Shown: piece after piece, positions 55,645 to 64,000 of the stretch
Position numbering within the stretch: the stretch's first letter is position 1
Layout: each line of letters begins with the position of its first letter
From: Motilimonas eburnea
Lineage (GTDB): Bacteria; Pseudomonadota; Gammaproteobacteria; Enterobacterales; CBDFNC01
Reading direction: 5' to 3'
Assembly (NCBI RefSeq): GCF_021295345.1
Contig: NZ_JAIMJB010000015.1
Span: 62,001 to 126,000, forward strand
DNA: 64,000 nt
Translations under genes and position numbers: made by a program
The notes under the pieces: generated by a model
What the model was told of the DNA's origin: nothing
Seen by the model: the letters and a program-made list of their open reading frames with translations, nothing else
Databases searched by the model: none

Positions 55645-56839
55645 ACTTTCATTGCTCATTGATTCCTTACTTTCTTCAGGAACAAATTTTTTAATTACTT
55701 TTCTGTTGCTTAAACACTCAGGGGCAGCCTCTGTTGTTTCCTTTGGTGTTGCAATGACACTCTCTCTTATATTCTTATCGTTCCAAAGAACAATTATCCT
55801 AATACCATTTAATTTAAGTGATAATAAAGAAAGCCCAAACTTGATATACAACTTTCTGATCGGTTCGTTATTGCTGTTCTTGATATCGGTTATTGTTGTT
55901 TATCTTTTTCTTTTTTTTCTTGATTATTCCGATGATGCCATATTCCTAACTTTCTTTCTGTTCTCATATTTGTTTTCTCATGAGCTAGTCAGATATCTAT
56001 TTATGTCTAGTAGGGGCTTCTTTTTTCCTGTTATAGTTAGTTTTTCTCTGTTCATTTCTGTTATTCAATCTGTTTTTTTTGTTGAATTAAGTGTGGAATT
56101 ATTGAGTAAAAGTTATCTTTTTCTTCTTTTATTAGAGATGGTTGCAGTGCTTGGGTATTACTTAAGTCTTGATAAGAAAAGTAAGCTATATAATGTTGAG
56201 AAGAATTCATTATATTGGTTTTCAAATCCTAAGCTACTTTTGAATAGGAATTTGCAGTCGGTTTCTCAGTTATTTCTAGTCCATGCTCCATTTTTAGTGG
56301 TGTCATCATTTTTCTCTAGTAATATTTCAGCTTTTCTTTTTGTTTCTCGCTCTATCTATCAGCCTGTTCAAATAGTTATAAAGTCACTTGAAGCTGTAGA
56401 TCAAAGGACTCTGTCAAGTATCTCTTCTGGAGTTGTTGGTTTTGTTAATAAGATATCTTGTAAGTATCTATCAATTTCATTTTTCTCCTCGCTACTTTGC
56501 TTTTTCATTGGCTATTTTATGCTAGAAAATTTTTACGAGCCAGCATTGATTCCGCCAATACATGACCTGATATTTTGGATGGTTATCTTTATCTCTTTGA
56601 GTTTGATTCGTTCAGTAGAAATGCTGCTCATTAAAGATGGGTTATATTTTTATATGAACTCTTCATATTTTGTAACAGGTTTTGTTGTTGTCGTAGTTCT
56701 TTTTCTAATGAAAGCTTTTGGTCTTTACAATTTTATGACGCCTTCTTTTATTATCATGTTGGGATGGCTGGCCTTGTTGGTAATGCTGTTTTTATATTAC
56801 AAAGTGAATTATATCAATGTGCAGAATAAGAATAGTTAA
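55634..56839 (+). CDS. Polytopic membrane protein, probable Wzx-type flippase
   Basis: A 401-residue protein with about ten to twelve hydrophobic segments and small charged loops. No sharp family motif is visible, but size, topology and position beside a polymerase-like gene fit the repeat-unit flippase that a Wzy-dependent pathway needs. ATG 55634 overlaps the Alg13-like gene by 11 nt; TTG 55628 is also possible. Very AT-rich, with several T8 runs. Without a profile search the call rests on context. Confidence 0.65.
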   Translation: MKYKLSLLIDSLLSSGTNFLITFLLLKHSGAASVVSFGVAMTLSLIFLSFQRTIILIPFNLSDNKESPNLIYNFLIGSLLLFLISVIVVYLFLFFLDYSDDAIFLTFFLFSYLFSHELVRYLFMSSRGFFFPVIVSFSLFISVIQSVFFVELSVELLSKSYLFLLLLEMVAVLGYYLSLDKKSKLYNVEKNSLYWFSNPKLLLNRNLQSVSQLFLVHAPFLVVSSFFSSNISAFLFVSRSIYQPVQIVIKSLEAVDQRTLSSISSGVVGFVNKISCKYLSISFFSSLLCFFIGYFMLENFYEPALIPPIHDLIFWMVIFISLSLIRSVEMLLIKDGLYFYMNSSYFVTGFVVVVVLFLMKAFGLYNFMTPSFIIMLGWLALLVMLFLYYKVNYINVQNKNS

Positions 56840-57995
56840 TTTGTTGTTTTTTTGTGTCTTTTTTGTTTTTTCATTATTCGTCTTTAGAATAAGAGAGTAC
56901 GGTAGCAGTGATGTCGATTTTCAAATTGTCTTTAGGCTTGTTGCTTGGTTTGGCGGCAGTACTATAGCGGCTCTGTATTTTTATAAGTTTGGGTTCAAAG
57001 TTGTCAGCAATCATGAGTTGCTGCTGATCTCATTTTTGCTTTTAGCTTTAATTATGCTTCCTTTTTCAATGCTTCCATTTCGAAGCTTTGTTGTCCTTCT
57101 TTCTTATACATCATTTTATTTGTATATAAAATATGTAAAGAGCAGGTTTGGTGATGAGTATTTGCTCTATTCAGTATCCGTTGCATTTTTTTTGGTTATA
57201 TGTAGTTCCTACTTTTATTATGTTGCTCTGCCTGATCTTGGTCGCCACATATATTGGTTGAATGATGTTCTGTATGTCAGCCCTAGAATGAGTGGAGTCT
57301 TTTCAACCTCGAATGCTATGGGAGGGTTCTGTGCAGTCTATGGTATTTTTCTTATCTATTCTTACAAACAAGGGGTTTTGAAGAAAAACTTCTTTGTTGT
57401 TGCATTTGTACTTTGTTTAATTGCACTATTATTGAGTAATAGTAAAACTGCATTAGCTTCTTTCTTAATCTCCTCCCTGTTTCTTTTTAAAAGAAATAAG
57501 CTAATATCTTTTCTGCTTTTACTTGGGAGCTTTACTTTTTTAACAATTTTGGTTTACGCAATATATGACTTCACCGGTTTTCTAACATCGATTTCTCGTC
57601 ATGGGGATCCAGAGGAGGTTCTCACTTTCACGGGAAGAACTTATATCTGGCCAGCTGTATGGGATATGGCTCTAGAAAGACCGCTCAGTGGTTATGGTAT
57701 TGGAGTGACATCTCTTGCTATTCCTACTCTCGCAGATAGTATCGGTTATACACCAGCACACGCTCATAATTTAGCACTTCAGGCTTTTTTCAGTCTAGGG
57801 CTAGGTGGCTTAATATGTATAATTGCTATTCTTATTTATAACCTTGTCTGTAGAACTAGGAATAGACTAAGTAATGCTATGGCTGTTTACATATTTATTA
57901 CGTCTCTATTCGAAGCTTCATTTCTATCAGGTATTGCTGGTTACTCTATTATTCCTTTAATATTTATGGTGCTTTGTAAAAATGATGAAAAATAA
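56817..57995 (+). CDS. O-antigen ligase/polymerase family protein, probable Wzy
   Basis: A 392-residue membrane protein with about eleven helices. The large loop holds the Wzy_C-type pattern: FTGRTYIWPAVWDMALERPL, SGYGIG, then HAHNLALQAFFSLGLGGL. It overlaps the flippase gene by 23 nt and the esterase gene by 14 nt. It most likely polymerises the repeat unit in the periplasm. Ligase (WaaL) cannot be excluded by sequence alone, but the cluster context favours polymerase. Confidence 0.78.
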   Translation: MCRIRIVNLLFFCVFFVFSLFVFRIREYGSSDVDFQIVFRLVAWFGGSTIAALYFYKFGFKVVSNHELLLISFLLLALIMLPFSMLPFRSFVVLLSYTSFYLYIKYVKSRFGDEYLLYSVSVAFFLVICSSYFYYVALPDLGRHIYWLNDVLYVSPRMSGVFSTSNAMGGFCAVYGIFLIYSYKQGVLKKNFFVVAFVLCLIALLLSNSKTALASFLISSLFLFKRNKLISFLLLLGSFTFLTILVYAIYDFTGFLTSISRHGDPEEVLTFTGRTYIWPAVWDMALERPLSGYGIGVTSLAIPTLADSIGYTPAHAHNLALQAFFSLGLGGLICIIAILIYNLVCRTRNRLSNAMAVYIFITSLFEASFLSGIAGYSIIPLIFMVLCKNDEK

Positions 57996-59895
57996 GTTGT
58001 TATTGTCCTTGTGCCTTGTCACTCCCTTTGGTTTTGCTGCCGGTGTCAGTGATTACAATTTGGTATTAGCTGCAGGTCAATCATTAAGCGTTGGCCATAC
58101 TAACGTTGAGCTAAACCCTCAAATTAATTACGGTCCAGTAAATAAAGATAAAGTATTTTTATTTACTGGCGTTAGAGCAATCGGCCCATACAGTAATCAA
58201 AAGCTGTCTAGTAGTGATGTGACCTCTCTCGTTCCGCTTGAAGAAAAAACCAGAGAAACACACGCCTATGCCATGTTTGCTAAGCTTGAAAAGCTTTACA
58301 AGTTAAACAATCTTGATTTTCCAAAGTTTGTTTACGCTCCACATGCTCGAGGCGGGAAAAAAATTATTGATTTGGCCTATGGTACAGAGCCGTTCCAGAA
58401 TGGTGAAACAATGATAAGTGCGGCAGAAAACTTGACTGCTGCAAGCGGTGAACAATTTAATGTACCATTTATGACATGGATACATGGCGAGTCAAACGCA
58501 AAGACTAATCCAGAAGAGTACAAGACAGATTTAAGAAAGTTACATAACTCTTACAAGCAAGTTGTGAGTAACACAAGCTCTGAAACTAAAACTCCTCTGC
58601 TTTTTATGGACCAAACGGGAGTGAGTTACGGTCATGATATCGCCATTGCATCTTGGGAGTTTGCAAACGATTATCAAGAAGCTGTATTAGTAACTCCAAA
58701 GTATCATCTAAACCGTTTATACTACAACTCGAATACTGATAGAACTCATCTAAACCCTAAGGGGTATATATTGCAAGGTGAGTATTTTGCTAAAGCCATA
58801 TATAGTACCTTAGTACAAAATAAGCGATGGAAACCCTTACAGCCGGAATCTATATATGTAAATAATAATGAAGTTAGCATCACTATGCATGTGCCAGAAG
58901 GTAATATGGTGATTGACACAAGTACGTTACCTGAAGCTCCTGGCTACGGATTTAGATATATTACGGTAGACAATAGAGAATTAATTCCTTCTGTATCAAT
59001 TGACAAGAAAACGATCAAACTTGTCTTTAATGAGAAAATCGAAGTTGGCGGACGTATTGATGCAGGCTTTACTGCCAATGATAGATCTCTGACAGGTAAT
59101 CAAAAAACACCTTTGACTAACATTAGAGATACTTCATCAGTGTTATCATCCATCGATGATACTCCATTACATAACTGGATGGTGCAATTTGCATTTGATG
59201 TTACGGCGATCACTCCTGGAATGGCCAATAATATCGATGTTCCACACGCCTCAAATATTTGGACTTTCGGTGACCTGTCTGCCAATAATGTGGCTCCTTT
59301 TAAACTATTAGCTGGAAATTATGAAAAGAATAATTTCGAAAGTGCATTATATCGCGTCAGTTTTAAGGCTAATGTAAGAGAAGGGGTCGCACTATTCAGT
59401 ATCGGTGATAAGTCTTATCCAGTACAAGAATCCGGTGAGTACACATTTGTAACAAATCTTTGTGAGCCTAGTAGAGAACGACTAGCTGTACTTAACTCTT
59501 ATAAAAACTTTTCTGGTGTTCTCCATAATATACAACTGAAACCAATTTACTTAGGCACTAGCTTAAATGGCTCAAATGAATCTGTTGTAGGTAGTAATAT
59601 TTGGCCTAATTCAATAGATATAACAAATTTTGAGTCAGACCCATACTCATTAATTGGTGGTAGTCATTTAAAGGCAGGCTTAACACATTCATTATATTTG
59701 CTTAGCTATGATGCGAGTGTTGATACCGGAGAAGCGCTTATAAATGTTGGCGACTATCAACATAGAGTAAATAGTACCGGTTTGTTCACAGATATAGTTC
59801 CAGTTTGTAATCCGAGTTATAGTAGGTTAAGATTTCAATCGGGTAGGCTTGGTTTTACTGGTACTATTTTAGATATTAACGTAACGGAAATTTAA
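57982..59895 (+). CDS. Exported SGNH/SASA-type carbohydrate esterase with duplicated C-terminal modules
   Basis: A 637-residue protein. Signal peptide ends near 20 (GFAAG). The esterase domain (about 24-275) has Ser34 in AAGQSLSVGH, block III WIHGESNAK (167-174), and the D253-x-x-H256 pair in DRTHLNPKGY, as in sialate-9-O-acetylesterase-like enzymes. A beta-rich domain (about 276-420) follows. Two related modules then end the protein (about 441-525 and 565-637), each with LYR/LYL, a GD motif and a C-x-P-S-x-x-R-L pattern; they look like carbohydrate-binding sandwiches. It probably removes acetyl groups from the polysaccharide outside the cytoplasm, balancing the acetyltransferases. Confidence 0.72.
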   Translation: MMKNKLLLSLCLVTPFGFAAGVSDYNLVLAAGQSLSVGHTNVELNPQINYGPVNKDKVFLFTGVRAIGPYSNQKLSSSDVTSLVPLEEKTRETHAYAMFAKLEKLYKLNNLDFPKFVYAPHARGGKKIIDLAYGTEPFQNGETMISAAENLTAASGEQFNVPFMTWIHGESNAKTNPEEYKTDLRKLHNSYKQVVSNTSSETKTPLLFMDQTGVSYGHDIAIASWEFANDYQEAVLVTPKYHLNRLYYNSNTDRTHLNPKGYILQGEYFAKAIYSTLVQNKRWKPLQPESIYVNNNEVSITMHVPEGNMVIDTSTLPEAPGYGFRYITVDNRELIPSVSIDKKTIKLVFNEKIEVGGRIDAGFTANDRSLTGNQKTPLTNIRDTSSVLSSIDDTPLHNWMVQFAFDVTAITPGMANNIDVPHASNIWTFGDLSANNVAPFKLLAGNYEKNNFESALYRVSFKANVREGVALFSIGDKSYPVQESGEYTFVTNLCEPSRERLAVLNSYKNFSGVLHNIQLKPIYLGTSLNGSNESVVGSNIWPNSIDITNFESDPYSLIGGSHLKAGLTHSLYLLSYDASVDTGEALINVGDYQHRVNSTGLFTDIVPVCNPSYSRLRFQSGRLGFTGTILDINVTEI

Positions 59896-59904
59896 TTTTT
59901 TAGC

Positions 59905-59944
59905 AAACCCAGTGCGATATTCTATGTCGTGCTGGGTTTTCTAA
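59905..59944 (+). terminator. Terminator after the esterase gene
   Basis: AAACCCAG (59905-59912) pairs with CTGGGTTT (59932-59939), with extra pairing inside, followed by a T-rich tract. It ends the long overlapping gene run that began at ugd/GT2; the acyltransferase gene starts 25 bases later. Confidence 0.75.
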
Positions 59945-59964
59945 TTTCTTTCTTGGAACTTTAA

Positions 59965-61002
59965 ATGCTTAATTCCTTTAATCACTTTAGGGCTATTGCA
60001 ATAATATTTATTGTGGCTGGTCATTCGTTCTATGTCAATGGGATGGTTTTTGATAGTTTCTTCAGTATTCTGATAAAAAATCTAATTTCTGGTGGTACAG
60101 CTTTATTTGTTTTTATATCTGGTTTTTTGTTTCATTATGTTTTTTTTAAAAAGTTTGAGTATAAGAAGTTTATTATTTCTAAAGCTAAAAATGTAATGTT
60201 GCCTTATCTTGTTCTTGGTTTTCTTCCTATTTTTATTTTGGTTTACAAGGGGAGTGAAGATTTCGGTGGATACTTCTCCCCACACGGTGATGACTTTTTT
60301 TCAATGTATATTATACCTGCTATAAAGTACGTTTTTTCCGGTCGTTTTCTTACTGCATATTGGTATATTCCTTTTATAGTGGTTGTTTTTATTATGTCAC
60401 CGCTACACATGGTTTTTATTAGGAAGAGTTTGGTATTTCAACTTGTTTTTGTTTTTTTTCTTTCTTTGATTGCTGTGTTTCTTCACAGGCCCGTAGATAA
60501 TATTGAGGTTTTTCAGAGTGTGATGTATTACACCCCAGTTTACCTGATTGGAATTATGGCGTCGATTTACAAAGAAAAGGTGTATGATTTTCTTCATGGT
60601 AAAGATTTAGTTCTATTGTTTGTTGTTTTGTTTTTTGCTTCTTTTCAAACTTTTATTGGTGATATTGGTAATTACCATAAAAAGCCTTTTGAATTTGGGG
60701 GGGGTGATTTAATGTTTTTTCAAAAGTTGATTTTATGTTTCTTCTTTATGGTCTGGTTAAATAAGTTTGAAAAGTACAATAATCGATATGTACATTCTGT
60801 CGCTAGTACCAGTTTTACCGCTTTTTTCCTTCACCCATTTATTTTATGGTTTGTTGGTAAATTAAGTGGTGGTTCTTTGGCGCATGATTCTTGGCTATTG
60901 TTCTCTTTGTTTGTGTTTTTTACTCTAGTTTTCTGTATAATAATTGCAAAAGTTACTAAAAAAATCATACCTAGTTACAGTAGATACATCATAGGATATT
61001 AA
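59965..61002 (+). CDS. Acyltransferase 3 family membrane O-acyltransferase
   Basis: A 345-residue protein with ten predicted helices. NHFRAIAIIFIVAGHSFYVNG holds the conserved Arg and catalytic His of the family, and GGTALFVFISGFLFHYVF is the second motif. Such enzymes acetylate surface sugars from the membrane. Its reading frame includes eight G in a row (60697-60704, coding GGG within FEFGGGDLMFF), a potential on/off switch by strand slippage. It stands apart from its neighbours: terminator before, about 100 bases to manC after. Very AT-rich otherwise. Confidence 0.87.
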   Translation: MLNSFNHFRAIAIIFIVAGHSFYVNGMVFDSFFSILIKNLISGGTALFVFISGFLFHYVFFKKFEYKKFIISKAKNVMLPYLVLGFLPIFILVYKGSEDFGGYFSPHGDDFFSMYIIPAIKYVFSGRFLTAYWYIPFIVVVFIMSPLHMVFIRKSLVFQLVFVFFLSLIAVFLHRPVDNIEVFQSVMYYTPVYLIGIMASIYKEKVYDFLHGKDLVLLFVVLFFASFQTFIGDIGNYHKKPFEFGGGDLMFFQKLILCFFFMVWLNKFEKYNNRYVHSVASTSFTAFFLHPFILWFVGKLSGGSLAHDSWLLFSLFVFFTLVFCIIIAKVTKKIIPSYSRYIIGY

Positions 61003-61102
61003 ACTTTTTAAGGTGCTCTATTACTTTCTCCTATGATTTTTTCCATTCTGCACAATACTAGTCTTTAATTAACATAATCATCCAACGGATCTGGAGTGTG
61101 TT

Positions 61103-62530
61103 ATGTTACTTCCTGTGATCATGGCTGGCGGCTCGGGCACTCGCTTGTGGCCGCTTTCTCGAAAGCTACATCCTAAACAGTTCCTATCATTATACGGTCA
61201 AGCCACTATGCTGCAGGCAACGGCGGGGCGTTTGGCTGGGCTTGCGCATCAAGCGCCGCTGATTATTTGTAATGAAGAGCACCGTTTTACGGTTGCGGAG
61301 CAGCTTCGGCTTGCTGGCCTATCTCATAGTGGGATTTTGCTCGAGCCAGAGGCGAAAAATACCGCGCCTGCGTTGGCTTTGGCAGCGCTGCAGGCGTTGG
61401 CGAAACACCCAAATGACGACCCCTTGTTACTGGTGTTGGCGGCCGATCATGTGGTTAAAGATGAGGCTGCATTTTGCCAAGCGGTGAGCCAAGCCATTGA
61501 TGCTGCAAACGCTGATCAATTAGTGACCTTTGGCATAGTGCCGGATCACCCTGAGACGGGATATGGTTATATTAAGCGCGGCGAGCGGGCGGCTTTTGCT
61601 GCTGGTGATATTTATCAAGTGGCCGAGTTTGTCGAGAAACCGGATCTTGCCACGGCCAAAGCTTATGTGGATTCGGGCCAATATTCGTGGAACAGCGGTA
61701 TTTTTCTGTTTAAAGCCAGTGTCTTTCTTAGTGAGCTTGAAAAATACAGTCCGGATATTTATCTCGCTTGCGTAGCGGCGATGCAGGCCCCCACTGAAGA
61801 TGTTGATTTTGTTCGCATTGATGCCGCCGCATTTGCTGCAAGTCCAGAAGATTCGATTGATTATGCGGTGATGGAGCAAACCAAGCAGGCCGTGGTGGTG
61901 CCCATGTCTTGTGGTTGGAGTGATGTGGGCGGTTGGTCGGCATTGTGGGAGGTCTCTGATAAGGATGAGCGCGGCAATGTGTTTCGCGGCGATGTGCTCG
62001 ATATCGATTCCAAGGATTCTTATATCTATGCGCAAGAAACCTTAGTTGCCAGCATTGGCCTAAAAGATACCATAGTGGTGAAAACCAAGGATGCGGTATT
62101 GGTGGCGGATAAGTCTCGCGTGCAAGAGGTTAAACACTTGGTTGAGAGCCTAAAAGCCAGTGAGCGCAGTGAGGTGCTACATCACCGTGATGTGCAGCGC
62201 CCTTGGGGTAAGTATGATTCCATTGATACCGGCACACGTTTTCAGGTCAAGCATATTACCGTTAAACCGGGCGCGAAACTCTCGGTGCAAATGCATCATC
62301 ATCGCGCCGAGCATTGGATTGTGGTTTCGGGCACGGCTAAGGTAACCAATGGTGAAAATACCTTTTTGCTTAGTGAAAATGAGTCGACCTATATCCCTAT
62401 TGGCACTATTCACGCGTTAGAAAACCCCGGTAAGGTGCCCCTTGAATTAATTGAAGTTCAATCAGGCACTTACTTAGGTGAGGATGACATAGTCCGCTTT
62501 GAAGACAGATATGGCAGGGCGGGCTCATGA
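61103..62530 (+). CDS. manC: Mannose-1-phosphate guanylyltransferase / mannose-6-phosphate isomerase
   Basis: A 475-residue bifunctional enzyme. The N-terminal nucleotidyltransferase has [20 protein letters not shown] and [14 protein letters not shown]; the C-terminal cupin isomerase domain begins [20 protein letters not shown] with metal His residues in [12 protein letters not shown]. It makes GDP-mannose for the polysaccharide or for GDP-fucose-type derivatives. Base composition returns to the genome norm here. It overlaps the next gene by 4 nt (ATGA). Confidence 0.95.
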   Translation: MLLPVIMAGGSGTRLWPLSRKLHPKQFLSLYGQATMLQATAGRLAGLAHQAPLIICNEEHRFTVAEQLRLAGLSHSGILLEPEAKNTAPALALAALQALAKHPNDDPLLLVLAADHVVKDEAAFCQAVSQAIDAANADQLVTFGIVPDHPETGYGYIKRGERAAFAAGDIYQVAEFVEKPDLATAKAYVDSGQYSWNSGIFLFKASVFLSELEKYSPDIYLACVAAMQAPTEDVDFVRIDAAAFAASPEDSIDYAVMEQTKQAVVVPMSCGWSDVGGWSALWEVSDKDERGNVFRGDVLDIDSKDSYIYAQETLVASIGLKDTIVVKTKDAVLVADKSRVQEVKHLVESLKASERSEVLHHRDVQRPWGKYDSIDTGTRFQVKHITVKPGAKLSVQMHHHRAEHWIVVSGTAKVTNGENTFLLSENESTYIPIGTIHALENPGKVPLELIEVQSGTYLGEDDIVRFEDRYGRAGS

Positions 62531-63942
62531 GTGCGCAGCAAATCATCAACGATAGTGGCATTGCCTTTGGCACTAGCGGCGCGAGGGGCTTAGTTAAAGA
62601 TTTTTCCGCGCCGGTTTGCGGTGCTTTTACCTTGGCGTTTATTGAGGTGATGCGGGCAAGCTATACGTTCAATCGCATTGCGATAGCCATTGATAATCGC
62701 CCCAGCAGCCCTGAAATGGCGCTGGCTTGCATGGCGGCGGCCAATTCACTTGGCTTAGCCGTTGATTATTATGGTGTGCTGCCAACGCCGGCGCTTGCAC
62801 TCACTTCTATGGCTGATCGGGTGCCGGCGATCATGGTAACCGGCAGCCATATACCCTTTGATCGTAATGGCCTTAAGTTTTATCGCCCCGATGGTGAAAT
62901 ATCTAAGCAGGATGAGCAAGGTATGTTAGCCGTGACTACGGCGCTTCCCTCCATGGTGTTACAAGGTTTACCGCCTAGCGATGACCGAGCTGAGCAAGCC
63001 TATTTAGCGCGAAATTTAACTATTTTTCCGCCTCACTTTTTAACCGGCAAGCGCATTGGCATTTATGAGCACTCTAGCTCAGGGCGTGATTTATACGCCA
63101 ATCTGTTTGAGCAATTGGGCGCGACGGTTATCAGCCTAGGCCGCAGTGACAGCTTTGTGCCTATCGACACCGAAGCGGTGGGCTTAGCCGATATTGAAAT
63201 GGCGCAAGATTGGCAGCGTGAACATCAACTTGATGCGATTTTCTCGACCGATGGCGATGGTGACAGGCCATTGCTGAGCGATGAAACCGGCACCTATCTG
63301 CGCGGCGATATTTTGTGCTTGCTGGCGGCGCAATACCTGCAAATTGAAGCCCTTTCGGTGCCGGTCAGTTGTAATAGTGCGATTGAGGTATGTAGCGCGT
63401 TTAAGCAAGTTGCGCGTACTAAAATCGGCTCGCCTTATGTTATTGCGGCTTTTGATGAATTGAATCATGGATATAAGCGCGTGGCTGGGTTTGAAGCCAA
63501 TGGTGGCTTTTTGTTGGCAACGGATATTACCTTAGGTGGTAAGCCGTTAACTGCGCTGCCAACGCGCGATGCGTTATTGCCTGCGTTAGCTGTATTGGCA
63601 ATGGCGGGTAAGCAGCCTGTTTCGAGCTTGCTAAAAGAGTTGCCAAGTATTTATACCGCCAGCGATAGATTACAAAATTTCCCGCGTGAGCGCAGTTTAG
63701 TGATTGTTGAACAAGGCATTAAAGCGCCTGAGCAACTATTGGCCATCTTGGGATTAGCTGAGTATCAAGTTGAGCAAGTGGATACCACAGACGGGCTAAG
63801 GATCACCTTAAATAATCAAGAAGTGGTGCACCTGCGGCCCTCGGGTAATGCACCAGAGCTGCGTTGCTATGGCGAGGCGAGCTCACAAGTCAGAGCCATG
63901 CAACTCGTGGTGCAATGTTTAGGGGCGATTAGTCAGGGCTAG
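62527..63942 (+). CDS. manB: Phosphomannomutase, phosphohexomutase superfamily
   Basis: A 471-residue alpha-D-phosphohexomutase. Phosphoserine loop [20 protein letters not shown], metal loop [11 protein letters not shown], sugar-binding [11 protein letters not shown] and C-terminal phosphate loop [15 protein letters not shown] are all present in order. The phosphoserine loop reads TGSH-I-P rather than the commoner TASHNP, a variant seen in some ManB/CpsG-like proteins. Joined to manC by a 4-nt overlap, it converts mannose-6-P to mannose-1-P. Phosphoglucomutase activity cannot be excluded. Confidence 0.9.
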   Translation: MSAQQIINDSGIAFGTSGARGLVKDFSAPVCGAFTLAFIEVMRASYTFNRIAIAIDNRPSSPEMALACMAAANSLGLAVDYYGVLPTPALALTSMADRVPAIMVTGSHIPFDRNGLKFYRPDGEISKQDEQGMLAVTTALPSMVLQGLPPSDDRAEQAYLARNLTIFPPHFLTGKRIGIYEHSSSGRDLYANLFEQLGATVISLGRSDSFVPIDTEAVGLADIEMAQDWQREHQLDAIFSTDGDGDRPLLSDETGTYLRGDILCLLAAQYLQIEALSVPVSCNSAIEVCSAFKQVARTKIGSPYVIAAFDELNHGYKRVAGFEANGGFLLATDITLGGKPLTALPTRDALLPALAVLAMAGKQPVSSLLKELPSIYTASDRLQNFPRERSLVIVEQGIKAPEQLLAILGLAEYQVEQVDTTDGLRITLNNQEVVHLRPSGNAPELRCYGEASSQVRAMQLVVQCLGAISQG

Positions 63943-63957
63943 GTATTTTGTGTGGCT

Positions 63958-63983
63958 TTGGGACCGGAGCTTGCTCTGGGGAT
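63958..63983. repeat. Dispersed short palindromic repeat, second copy
   Basis: TTGGGACCGGAGCTTGCTCTGGGGA, 15 bases after manB, matches the inverse of the block at 26951-26977 with a few changes. A weaker relative lies at 49189-49213. It is probably a REP-like intergenic element. The rest of the sequence to the window edge shows no gene. Confidence 0.5.
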
Positions 63984-64000
63984 CGTTTCGGGTATGCGTT

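Noticed and set aside
55911-57193. Several T8 runs in the flippase and polymerase genes as phase-variation tracts
   Set aside because: Expected by chance in such AT-rich DNA; unlike the G8 run they do not stand out from the background.

Overview
The window looks like chromosomal DNA of a marine-type gammaproteobacterium, most like Shewanella and related Alteromonadales. This is an inference from gene content and order: prmA-dusB-fis, an SO_0443/SO_0444-like metal efflux pair, acs with CrbS/CrbR-like regulators, dsbD-cutA, aspA-dcuA and fxsA-groES-groEL. No rRNA, tRNA, CRISPR array, transposase or prophage gene was seen.

Layout. 1-2000: purine biosynthesis on the minus strand (purD start, purH). 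2250-3900: a MerR-type regulator and a Cu/Zn efflux permease behind a classic MerR-type promoter. 4090-6850: an exported propeller-like protein, ribosome rescue factor arfA, and an ODP-type diiron protein paired with a chemoreceptor-like helical protein. 6980-9380: prmA, dusB and fis. 9650-13050: a membrane protein, a LuxR-type response regulator and a hybrid histidine kinase, with a 162-bp palindromic MITE-like element between the last two. 13070-18640: aroQ, acs, a DEDDh exonuclease and a cNMP/CBS/DUF294 protein. 18840-22100: a minor pilin operon (fimT, pilW, pilX, pilV) whose PilV carries a chitin-binding-like C-terminus. 22190-28540: an HcaT-like MFS transporter, the CrbS-like symporter/kinase, a hydratase and the CrbR-like regulator. 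28670-32530: a LysE exporter, a LysR regulator, dsbD and cutA. 32800-39360: aspA-dcuA, fxsA, a small unknown gene and groESL with a sigma-32 promoter. 39410-42240: a LysR regulator divergent from a glutathionyl-hydroquinone reductase and a YgiD-type dioxygenase. 42410-49060: two large secreted GH18 chitinases. 49350-63940: a surface polysaccharide locus.

How the genes work together. Acs, CrbS and CrbR form an acetate-scavenging module. The two chitinases and a possibly chitin-binding pilus tip suggest life on chitin particles. The polysaccharide locus supplies UDP-ManNAcA (wecB, wecC), UDP-GlcA (ugd) and GDP-mannose precursors (manC, manB). Between these lies an AT-rich block of transferases, flippase, polymerase, esterase and O-acyltransferase (about 53.4-61.0 kb), probably a horizontally exchanged serotype-determining segment. 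One gene in it has a run of eight G that could switch it on and off.

The most interesting leads are the PilV chitin-binding-like domain, the arfA hairpin that brackets its own stop codon, the G8 tract in the acyltransferase gene, the ODP/chemoreceptor-like pair, and a possible structured RNA ahead of the hybrid kinase.
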